Shown here: positions 11,840 to 20,490 of the stretch, piece after piece
Position numbering within the stretch: position 1 is the stretch's first letter
Layout of the letters: each line of letters starts with the position of its first letter
Assembly: GCA_037039925.1 (NCBI GenBank)
Contig: JAXRKP010000616.1
Location: 151,001 to 215,000, forward strand
Length of the DNA: 64,000 nucleotides
Direction of reading: 5' to 3'
Origin: Doris montereyensis
Taxonomy: Eukaryota > Mollusca > Gastropoda > Nudibranchia > Dorididae
Notes under the pieces: generated by a model
Told to the model about the DNA's origin: nothing
Seen by the model: the letters and a program-made list of their open reading frames with translations, nothing else
Databases searched by the model: none
Position numbers and translations under genes: made by a program

Positions 11840-12169
11840 AGAAGTATAGGGTTTGGAATATCCTGCACGTCCCTTCATTCTGCTTCGGCCCACACAGGAT
11901 ATTCCAAAACCTAACAAACACGTTAATTTAGGGTCTTTTCACCTAAAGCTAAAGATGTTTCTCAAAGGGTTCTGCTACATGCAAAATCATCTCAAATCAA
12001 AGTAAAATACACACTTCATAATAATACCAAAAAAAAAATCCCCAGAGAAATAAAACTAAGAGGGTGTGTTAAGTATCAATCCTCTACTACTATAATTCTA
12101 GTAATATTCTTAGGTGGAGATCTCGCTCAGCTTCAGACCTACGAACATGTTTCTATAACAATATGTTTG
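11840..12169 (+). repeat. Polinton left terminal inverted repeat
   Basis: It matches the inverse of 25590-25924 from its AG terminus to ATATGTTTG. Well conserved blocks include TAGGGTCTTTTCACCTAA, GAGGGTGTGTTAAGTATCAA and GAGATCTCGCTCAG. The outer ~70 bp can fold back on itself (stem arms 11849-11864 and 11895-11911). Confidence 0.95.
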
Positions 12170-12186
12170 TTTTTTACCCTGATAAA

Positions 12187-12874
12187 ATGGATACTAAGCT
12201 AGATTGGGAAGAGTAATCAACTAGAAATAATTCACCAATATTACCGAAATGAATCAGAGGTTTAATCGGGGTGTGGAAAAACAAATTTAATGTTAAATCT
12301 GTTGTTAAACCCTGATCTATTAGATTATGACAAATTAATAGTTTATGGGAAGTCTTTATGTCAAACAAAAGATAAGATAATGAAATGTGGGTTTGATAAT
12401 AATTTAGATAAGGAGGTAATATTCAATATTTTTAATAATAGAGAGAGTATAAGAAAAGAAAAAGATTATGAAGTAATAAAAGAAATAAGAAAAACAAATC
12501 TATCAAAAAATCCAATCAACTGTGAGCACTTTGAAGATGGTAATCAAATTATTGATCCAAAAGATTTAAAATTAAGTGATAAAAATCTAATGATTTGTGA
12601 TGATGTGTTGTTAAAAAAACAAAATAAGTGTAATGGTTATAATACACACGGCAGACATTCAAATACTGATTGTTTTTATTTGTCTCAAAATTCAAGAAAA
12701 TAGTAATTTTATATGTTTATTCAAACAAGATAATAAAAATCTACAACACAAAGTTCAAGATCATGTTTCAACGATATGGATTGTGATGAGTTTAAAAGGC
12801 TGTGTGAAAATGTTTGGTTTCATCCTTATAACTTTTTAACAATAGAGAATTCTTTTTTCGTTGAAGAATGGTAA
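12187..12874 (+). pseudogene. Packaging ATPase (HerA/FtsK-type, Polinton)
   Basis: In Polintons and related viruses this ATPase pumps DNA into the capsid. A Walker A motif, SGCGKT, lies at 12266-12283, a Walker B-like NLMICDD at about 12584-12604, and the family's GRHSNTDCFYLSQN sensor region at about 12644-12690. A C-terminal part follows in other frames and stops at 12872-12874. The start is probably ATG 12187, but an early stop, a frame change just before Walker A, a stop at 12701 and another frame change break the gene. Length (~229 codons) is normal for the family. It is the first gene after the left repeat. Confidence 0.85.
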
Positions 12875-12939
12875 ATACAGACATAATTTGGATAATTTGT
12901 ATTTCCCCAAACATTTGTGACCCTTTTTGCCAAGTAAAA

Positions 12940-13710
12940 ATGGAGAATAAAATTGGAAAGAAATAATTGAAAAACGTAATCAATTAATTAAGAATACATC
13001 TCCTAAAGAAAATCATCAAATTATAGTTAGTAGAAATAAATCTGTCTTTACTACAAGCTTTAATCCTCCATTACAACTTTATCCAAATAGACAATACGAG
13101 ATCGCACTCGTTGATTTGGAGATTTACTACAGTTTCCCAAGCATTTCATCTTATAATAATGTAATAAAATACACAATAAAGAATCAAACAAAAGAACTTA
13201 TTATTCCTGTTGGGTCATATGAATTTAACGGTTTGAATAAAGAGATAGAAAGAAAGTTAAAAAGAATGACGACTTAAGACGCATTGCAATTCATAGCCAA
13301 TCTAAATACCTTTAAATCCATATTAGATATAAAAGAAGGATTTAAAGTTAAATTTACACACAATAATAGCATCAAAAATATTTTAGGATTTACTAAAGAC
13401 AGTATAAAGCAGGAATGCCGCGAGTCAGAAAATATCGTAAACATCCTAGCTATAAATAGTATTTTCATTCACATTAATATTATTAATAGTTCAATTGTAA
13501 GTGGTTCACAATCCCCGGTTATATATATTCTTTTTTTCCTCAAGTTTCTCCAGGTTATAAAATCATCCAGACTCCCACCAATCCTATATATTTACCAGTA
13601 ACATTAAGTGACATAAGAGATTTTAACGTAAAGATTACAGATCAAAATCAATTCCTTTAGATTTAAGAAGTGAAGAAGTAACTATAAGATTTCATTTACA
13701 TGAGAAGTGA
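12940..13710 (+). pseudogene. Penton-like minor capsid protein 1
   Basis: Resembles the Polinton minor capsid (penton, single jelly-roll) protein, which forms the capsid vertices. Typical features are the N-terminal FNPPLQLYPNRQYEIAL, a PVGSYEFNGLNKEI segment and a C-terminal half with SPVIY and FNVKITDQN. It is broken by stops near 12964 and 13275 and by frame changes near 13525 and 13655. ATG 12940 is the likely start and TGA 13708-13710 the end. It lies directly behind the ATPase. Its C-terminal layout is repeated in the next gene. Confidence 0.75.
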
Positions 13711-13970
13711 TCTATTTTCTTTATATGAAAATGAGTGCACATAAATTTGGTGTATTAAAACTAAAAGTAAAAGTGATGATAAAATAAAAATACTTGATAA
13801 CGAATTAGGTTTGCAAATACTAGAAAAGTTAAATCAAACTGTTGAAATAGAACAGGACATTATTAAAAAAACTAGATAATAACAAAAAAAAATAAGACTA
13901 GAATAAATATTGGTTTGAATGGTGTTAAAAATATGATAGAGAAAGAAAGTTATCGGATTAATTGTTCAAG
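13711..13970 (+). other. Unassigned stretch between the two minor capsid genes
   Basis: Contains a short acidic frame (ILDNELGLQILEKLNQTVEI, about 13785-13850) bounded by stops. It could be the eroded N-terminus of the second minor capsid protein or a small separate gene. I cannot decide between them. Confidence 0.3.
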
Positions 13971-14540
13971 ATGTCTCATCGGAATGTGATTATTTGTTAT
14001 AAAAAAGAAAATGAAGAATGGAAGAAATTTATTAATAAAGAAGGGTGGTATGACTTACATGAGTTAAATGATATTTTTGGAAAAATAATGGAAAAAGAAT
14101 GTGATGAATATGGGAATCCTTATCCCAAAAACAATATGAAATCTAGTATTTTTTTAAAAAAAATGGTGATGGAAAATAAACAATACATGGCTATAAAGAT
14201 TGAATTGATTCATTTTTTGGGATATAATCAAAAATAAAACGTATGAAAACGAATCTAATAGGGAATATGCATACTGGCACATTGATATAGAATCAGCAGC
14301 ATTTTACGATCGTATAAACATTTATGTTAATTGTATTAAAAATAATTATTTTAATGATGAAGAATCACCAATTGTTTATTCATTTTTCACAGAGAAAATA
14401 ATATAAAGGAGAAATCGAATATACTAATCTATAATCCAATTATAGAACATTTTAAACATTTCAAAGTTCAATTAAAAGATAGGGATAATAGTATTATTAA
14501 TCTAAGTAAAAGTTATCTTCAATTTCATATAAGAAAATGA
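13971..14540 (+). pseudogene. Penton-like minor capsid protein 2 (tandem paralogue)
   Basis: Starts with MSHRNVIICYKKENEEWKKF and has a WYDLHELNDIFGKIM segment comparable to the SYEFNGLNKEIERKL part of the preceding gene. The C-terminal half follows the same plan as protein 1: an IN(I/x)YVN strand, SPIVYSFF, FKVQLKDRD and an ending LQFHIRK matching IRFHLHEK. Frame changes occur near 14230 and 14400. Its TGA stop (14538-14540) overlaps the ATG of the next gene (14537-14539). This suggests a second vertex or spike-base protein. The homology of the two is inferred by eye. Confidence 0.6.
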
Positions 14541-15115
14541 CTACAAAATATATTGAAAAAAGATTGGAAATCTCTGAAGGACAGAAAGAAAAGATTAAAC
14601 TTGCTATGAAAAACAAAGAGTCGGCTACTATTGGAATCTCAGATATTGGTGAGAATTTAATTGCACATACTAATACAAAAATGGAAAAAATAAATAATGC
14701 GTTTGAGAATGGAAAAAGTGTTAATATTAAACTTAGTAAAGCACAGTTACAGTATAACAAAAATAAAGTAGAAGGTGGATTTCTTGGTGCATTAATGGGG
14801 TTAGCTAGAAGCTTTTACCAAGCATCATAAAAAGAGTTGCACGAGCTATAGCTAAATAATCTTGCTCTAGGTAGTTTGGCAGGTCTCGGTTCAGCTACGG
14901 TTAGTAAAATAATGGGGAATGGTTTGTATATAAAAAAAGGTAACAGTGTATATAAAGTAAAAACCATGACATCGGGTTTATATTTAAATTCAAAACTAAC
15001 ACCTCCTAAAGACCTACAGGGAGTTGGTGAAAGGATTTATATGAAAAACGAAGATGGATGGTTTGATGGGTCTGGAATATTTCATGATATTGCAAAAGAA
15101 ATACCTTTACTTTAA
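14537..15115 (+). pseudogene. Glycine-rich hydrophobic virion protein
   Basis: A basic N-terminal part (MTTKYIEKRLEISEGQKEK) is followed by VEGGFLGALMGLARS, a basic segment, another Gly/Ala-rich stretch (LALGSLAGLGSATVSK) and a C-terminus ending IAKEIPLL. VEGGF looks like an adenain-type cleavage site ((M/I/L)xGG-x in adenovirus), so this may be a maturation substrate comparable to adenovirus pVI or pX. That role is an inference from composition and position. A stop at 14828 and a local frame change near 14825-14870 break it. It starts by ATGA overlap with the preceding gene. Confidence 0.55.
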
Positions 15116-15137
15116 TTTAGTTTTCTAACTCTAAAAA

Positions 15138-15760
15138 TGTGTAACGAAAAAGTTGTTGAAGCATATATCCACGATTAACTCCTGAACCTTCTGCTCCACC
15201 TGTTGAAAATGAATATGTTGATATAAATAAGACGGTTGACATAAGTCTCAGTCGTTTGAGTGAAATAAAGGAAGTGAAAAATTATTTACAACAAAACAGT
15301 GAACAGAGAAGATCATTATCTTAAAAATACAGTAAAGCAAGTAATGTATTACATTATACTTATTATGGATTAAATGCTGTTTCGTCTGCGTCCGTTAATG
15401 CTGGTGTTTCGACTCTACTCCTATTGGTAGTATTACCAGTTAGTTTAAGTTTATCGGCATTATCTGCTGTTTGTGGTGGAATGTCACTACTCATAGGTAA
15501 ACTAAAAAAAAAGTTAAAAGTTAAAGAACAGAGACATAGAGATATTTATACATTAGCAGAAACTAAAATTAATACTATTGAATCACTTATTTCCAAAGCA
15601 CTTGAAAATGAATCTATTGAACATAGTGAGTACCAACTTATTTTAGATGAAGAAAAGAAATTAATCAATACAAAGAAAGTATTAGAGCGTCTAAGAATAA
15701 AAATTTTATGAAGAAGAAATAAAAGAAAAGGGTAGAAAAGAAGTAAGGGAATCCTTTTAA
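15138..15760 (+). pseudogene. Polinton membrane protein with two hydrophobic segments
   Basis: A mostly single frame with a Pro-rich N-terminal EPSAPPVENEYVDI segment, a predicted helix (SLSRLSEIKEVKNYL), hydrophobic stretches around STLLLLVVLPVSLSLSALSAV, and a charged coiled-coil-like tail (LAETKINTIESLISKALENE). It has stops near 15177 and 15322 and a frame change near 15710. Proteins of this plan occur in invertebrate Polintons and are thought to be virion membrane proteins. The exact function is unknown. It carries a PSAP tetrapeptide near 15186. Confidence 0.5.
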
Positions 15761-15776
15761 AAATTGTTAAATAAAA

Positions 15777-16630
15777 ATGACTTTAAAAAAAATAGATGAT
15801 TGGAAGAAACGTGATGAATTAGTTAAAGAATACATTAACTTAAGAGCCGAGTTAAAAGATAGATTTGTTTCTGAAAGGATTGGGGAGGAATATAGACAAG
15901 ATAAATATAAAAAACAATTAGAACCTTTACTTAAAGATAATGAAGAAACAAGGAGGAAATTATAAAACAAACTAATCTATTGGAAGAACAAAAAGAATTA
16001 TTTGATCAAGTTTAAGAAAATAAAATAAACACACCAGCAATAGAATATGTTAAAAATATTGAAGATAATAAATATGATTTAGGTGAATTAGGAGAAAAAT
16101 ACTTATCAACTGCATTAAATAATAAGAAACTTTATGATTCAACTTTGGTCCCTAATATGGTGGATAGAAAACTTCTCATTGGAAATAAATTTATGATAGC
16201 AAATAAAAATGATGATATCATAATTGCTGGTAGAAAATATAAAGGAACTGAAGGTTTATTGGAATTATTATCAAGAATAAAACCTAATGAAAATTTAATT
16301 ACTAATAAAGATAAAGAAGTATTTGAAGATATAATGATAGACACAAATAATCTGTTTTAATCAGATGGAAATATAAAAGGAAATCGTCGTGGGTATAAGT
16401 ATGAAAACTTAATTAAACCCATCATACAAACACACTATCCATCAAAACTTCGAAGACAAACTATTGGTGATGGTATATCAGTTATTCTACCTTGTAATCC
16501 TGATGAACTAATTGAAAGAATGGGTTTATTATTTGCTAGTAAAGAAGCTGGTAACACAGGTCTTGATCAAGAGTTGAAAGAAATATTTAAAACTTTAAAT
16601 CAGAAAAAAATTATTGATAGAATCAATTGA
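15777..16630 (+). pseudogene. Conserved Polinton protein of unknown function
   Basis: The N-terminal part is strongly charged and helical (KKIDDWKKRDELVKEYINL...). The middle part has IIIAGRKYKGTEGLLELLSR, and the C-terminal part has GDGISVILPCNPDELIERM and NTGLDQELKEIF. The GRKYKGTEGLLELL region is a recurrent signature of a Polinton-associated family whose role is not established. Frame changes near 15965 and stops near 16014 and 16358 break it. ATG 15777 is the likely start and the TGA at 16628 the end. Confidence 0.6.
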
Positions 16631-16683
16631 AAATATTTTAATGATCGTATAGCTTTATAGAATTTATTTTGTTCCTTTTAAAA

Positions 16684-17059
16684 ATGATATATTATTCAAA
16701 ACCCGAATTAAATAATGGAAGTGGTAATGGATGTTATTCAAAACTAAAATTAAATAATGGAAGTGATAATGGGTATTATCCTAAAATTAAATATCGAATT
16801 AAATGGGGTGGATTACTTGATTCTATAGTTAGTGCTGTTACATCTCAAGCAGTAAAAGAAGTTGCAACAAATGTTGGTAAAAAAGTTGCGGAGAAAATAC
16901 TAACTGAGATTGGTAATAGAGGAACGCAAAAAATAGTTAATAAGATTATTCTTCCTAGGAAAAAAAACTGGTGGTAGTCTATCACTATCAGATAAATCTA
17001 AAAGCACCCTTTATAAATATGCTACACCAATTAAAATATATGTAAAAAATCAAGTGTAG
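16684..17059 (+). pseudogene. Basic core-like or amphipathic virion protein
   Basis: The N-terminus carries short tandem repeats of the type YSKxxLNNGSxNGxY (three units in about 40 residues). These are followed by IKWGGLLDSIVSAVTSQAV and a long amphipathic basic stretch (VGKKVAEKILTEIGNRGTQK). A frame change near 16960 leads into the last ~30 codons. Gly-Gly before a hydrophobic residue again resembles an adenain cleavage site. It could be a pVI-like lytic or core protein, a guess from composition. This is the last gene of the left + strand block. Confidence 0.5.
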
Positions 17060-17115
17060 ATTTTTAAAGAAAATGAATGTTTGACTTTGCTCCTCTAAGG
17101 AGAATCACAAGGCTT

Positions 17116-17671
17116 TGCAGTATTTCAAAAATTTCTGATATTATTCATAATTTCAGTAAATCCAAGATCGCATTGTAACAACTCTTGATAGTCTTCACAC
17201 ATCACACTAAATTTTATATACTTATACAAAGTAGATATTTTTTATATGATATCTTCCTTCAATAAAACTATTAAAGTCATTAACTGTATAATCATAGAAC
17301 ATATAGAGTAACTTAAAATTTGTTAAATACTTCCCAAGGTCGTAATAATAGATCTTATTCTTTTTATCAATATATTTTATATTGTTTATCAACTGATCAC
17401 ATTTGTTAAAAACTTCATCAATATCTGTTGAATATGGCATTTCTACTGAGATGTCAGGTGGAGGTGAATCATTTTCGCACCTAGATAACCTTTCTCTTAA
17501 TTCAGAGATAGGAATCTTTTCTCTATTAGAGTTACTTCCTTTTTCTGCACTAAAATGTATATAATCAGTTGGATTAAGGTTATATCTTCTAATATGTTTA
17601 TAAAATAACTTTAATTTAGTTTTAGAAATACAATTATTAAGAATATCATTGAGCAGATTATTGATTTCCAT
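17116..17671 (-). pseudogene. Unknown Polinton accessory protein
   Basis: Starts MEINNLLNDILNNCISKTKL at 17671 and remains open for 149 codons to about 17222, the longest intact frame in the element. It includes a SPPPDISVEMPYS linker and a Tyr-rich region (KNKIYYYDLGKYLTNF). After its stop, another frame (CEDYQELLQCDLGFTEI) continues to about 17116, so the full protein was probably ~185 residues. I do not recognise it. It is the last gene of the minus-strand block that begins with the PLA2-like protein. It could be a host-interaction gene, but nothing shows that directly. Confidence 0.5.
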
Positions 17672-17702
17672 TTTTATAAAGAAAATAAAAAGTACATGTA
17701 GT

Positions 17703-18592
17703 TTAAAATTTGGTTTTCAATAACTCGTTAGTATAAAAAGAACCAGTTATTTCTTCCCCTTGTAAATCATGGATTTCATGTAATAGGATTAGTTTGTAAC
17801 ACTTTGTCAATAACAAAAATTTCTGAAGTCCAGTTACTAGTGTAACCTTTCTCAAAGTGTTTTTTTATACTTAATGATATGAACCTTGTCACCTACGTTA
17901 AATCGGGGTTTCTTTTCACACAAATCATCCTGAAATACTCTTTCATAAATATCATCTTCATTTTGTTTTTTACTTCTTCTCCTGGTGTCATCTTAATAGT
18001 ATTGTGAAAAGTGTTATTGTATTGTTTTACTATTTGATCTAATACGTTGTAGTATTTTGTTGTATTATAAGCAGTGAAATGCTTAGAAATCTGATCCTTA
18101 AGAGTTCTATTAAATCTTTTAGCTACACAGGACTTTTCTTCGTTCTATGTAGAATATAATTCTAGGTTTTCTTTCTTAAGTAAATCTGTCATCTGATTTA
18201 AACAACAAATTGAAAGCATTAGCTACTTCTAATCCTGTTTTAGTTTTTAAAGGTATTACGAATGCAAATTTACTGAAGAAGGCGTCTATGACTGTTAGCA
18301 GATATTTATAATGCTTATTTTGTTTTGAGTATTTCTGCACATCAATAAGATCTGCTGCAAAAATCTCATCAATTCCAAAGACAACAACTTTCCTTTTGGA
18401 AACTTTAAAATTATTTTTTTATGTAATTCATCACTCAATTCATTAATAATGGTTTTAATTTTCCACCTGTAAATTGACATTTATTAATTTTACAAATAGC
18501 ACATTTCCTTTTATCATATTTCTATTATTAGAGGATATTATATTTTCAATATCTTTTGTTTCAGTAACCGTTTTACATTTTAAACAGTACAT
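17703..18592 (-). pseudogene. Retroviral-type integrase (DDE), Polinton
   Basis: Inserts element DNA into host DNA and explains the 6-bp target duplications. The N-terminus is a zinc-ribbon-like segment (MYCLKCKTVTETK, then CAICKINKCQF). The core has IDEIFAADLIDVQKYSKQNK and YLLTVIDAFFSKFAF with the first Asp. The third catalytic position lies in CVAKRFNRTLKDQI, where a Lys (AAA) stands in place of the usual Glu. The C-terminal SH3-like part has KPRFNVGDKVHI, GYTSNWTSEIF and ITGSFYTNELL. Several stops and frame changes break it. The end is the TAA at 17703-17705. Confidence 0.85.
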
Positions 18593-19311
18593 TTTTAAAG
18601 ATTGTTTTCTGTCATGATATCTTCTTATTTCTAACATTATTTTTAATCTTTCGGCATCAATGGCAGCAAATTTTGAATTGCAACTTAGACAACGTATAAA
18701 TCTTAGATTTCCGGAGAGGTGACAATGATCCAAACATTTCTTAAATTTGTTTGATGTGCCATTAAGTTCAATATCACATAAGTAACAATGAGTTGCTTCG
18801 ATGTACGCTGTGTATAGGTTATGATAATTATCCCATTTAATACCATTTTTTTCACCCACTGTTTAACTGTTAATCTTGATTTATTATTTGTTCTATATTC
18901 TCTGACCGCTTTTATTTTTTCTTCTCGTTCAATTTGATAATATGCTTTATCTAAGTTGATAAAATAATCTTTATTTTTTCTCGATATTCCTTTTTTCTGT
19001 TCAGACACTTTGTCCTTGTTTTCTTCTCTATAATTCCTTATTTTCTTGATGTTTTCTTCTCTGTATTTCTTGTTCTGTTTAGATATTTTCTCTTTATTAT
19101 TTTCTCGATATTTCTTTTTCTGTTCAAATAGTTTCTCCTTGTTTCTTTGATTATTATCTTTATGTTGTTTAGCTACTTTTTCTTTATTTTCCTCATAATA
19201 TATTTTATGTCTTCTGCTAATGCATGTTTTACATTTATAACTTTTTCCATCACTTCTACTTGTATCATTATTTAATTCATCCTGATTTATTCCCTTTGCA
19301 ATCATAAACAT
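18593..19311 (-). pseudogene. Endonuclease VII-like HNH protein
   Basis: Recombination endonuclease VII family members cleave branched DNA. After a start at 19311 there is a KSYKCKTCISRRHKIYYEEN zinc-finger part. Then comes a long charged helical stretch of repeated (K/R)xxEENKEK(I/V)xKQ units (about 19210-18950), and after a frame change near 18845 the nuclease part: CYLCDIELNG, KKCLDHCHLSGNLRFIRC and CNSKFAAIDAERL. The paired cysteines and DHCH histidines of the HNH zinc fold are all present. The frame runs without a stop into the integrase zinc ribbon (MYCLKC). Confidence 0.8.
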
Positions 19312-19319
19312 TTTTTGGT

Positions 19320-19800
19320 TCCATTTATTTATATATTTAATTAATAATTGTAATCTTAAACTCCGCTTTATACCGATAATATTGGTAATTACTCTTTTAT
19401 CCAACCATTCTTTTAATCCTTTCGCTTTAGCAGATCTTAATTCTTTTAACATATCTGTATCACATATTATTTCTATCTTTAGAAGTTGAAAATTTGGAAT
19501 TACATATATCATGTTTCATAGCAATTTGATCTAATTCATTGATAGGAATTGAATAATCTTTTGGTGTATTATCTGAATTTAAACGTTTTTCTAATTTAGT
19601 ACCCGGGCCAATAAAATTGTACTTTTTATTCATTGAATATGGCAAATGTAATTCAAACGGCAGTTTATCTACCAATCCTTCACCTTTTTTAGCGATAAAT
19701 CTAGATTTTATAACACCACATACAACACATCTACCCTGTAACATGTTTCTATTATTTTTTGTTATTCTTTCTTCTACATTTGAGGCAATATATGTGTTCC
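19320..19800 (-). pseudogene. Phospholipase A2-like protein with N-terminal zinc ribbon
   Basis: The N-terminus has IYCLKCRRK and, in the next frame, GRCVVCGVIKSRF, a two-CxxC ribbon like the family called DUF5679. Then KLPFELHLPYSM, a calcium-loop-like FIGPGTKL and the catalytic-type dyad in AMKHDICNSKF. This is the layout of PLA2-like domains of parvovirus and Polinton virion proteins, which help particles leave endosomes. That role is by analogy. The initiator codon seems lost (ATA where ATG is expected near 19790). A frame change near 19780 and another near 19470 break it. It is the first gene of the minus-strand block. Confidence 0.7.
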
Positions 19801-19818
19801 TTTTTTATAAATAAATAA

Positions 19819-20212
19819 ATGGAACGTAGTGATGATAGTGCTGAATATTTAAGTGTTGAAGATTTGATACTTCATAACAAACCCTTATCAAATTATGGAT
19901 TCTATAAAACAAAAATAAAAAATTTCAGATGAGTGTTTTTAAGAAATGAACTACCTTTTAAACCACGTGAGAAAGAATGTGGAATAATTAATCTTGCCGA
20001 CTCACTATCACCAAGAACCCACTGAGTCTGTTATTATAAAAATGATGATAAGAATAAATATTATTTTGATTCATATGGTATTTAACCCGGTTTAGAAATA
20101 GAAAATTATCTAAATAATCCTGAAGACAACATTTATCAAATACAAAAGTCTGGGGTTATTTGTGGCCATCTCTGTTTATTGATGATATAATTTTATCATT
20201 AATAAAAATGAG
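19819..20212 (+). pseudogene. Adenain-like cysteine protease
   Basis: Processes virion precursor proteins during maturation. Starting at ATG 19819, nearly the whole gene lies in one frame. The active-site His is in SPRTH, an acidic residue in YYFDSYG, and the Gln/Cys pair in IYQIQKSGVICGHLCL. All catalytic-type residues are thus still encoded. In-frame stops (TGA at about 19930, TGA right after the active-site His, TAA after SYGI) and a frame change near 20170 inactivate it. The stop after TH replaces a Trp expected there (TGG to TGA, one base). Length is typical. It faces the PLA2 gene head to head across ~20 bp. Confidence 0.85.
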
Positions 20213-20410
20213 TGTAGGGATATTTATTAGAAAATAATCCAGAAAATATTATTATCGAAGGATTAAACATGACTGTTGAAAAGCTAGATGTTCCTAAACC
20301 ATTTTGGATAATTGTCAGAAAAAATAAGAATGGCTTTGCAACAGGATTATCTCCAGAAAAATTAAAGCATAGTGTTGGTAGTGATGTTGATCTAAATAAA
20401 TTAAAATAAA
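20213..20410 (+). pseudogene. Unassigned segment behind the protease
   Basis: An open frame reading ENNPENIIIEGLNMTVEKL then VPKPFWIIVRKNKNGFATG and ending VDLNKLK-stop at about 20407. It could be a C-terminal extension of the protease or a small gene of its own (start at MTVEKL, about 20269). I do not recognise it. It precedes the major capsid gene by ~80 bp. Confidence 0.4.
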
Positions 20411-20490
20411 TGTCGGTATGTATCTGATTAACCGAATTGCTTTTTCTAAATCAAAGATTACAAATGACACGAATTATTTTTCTTATAAAA

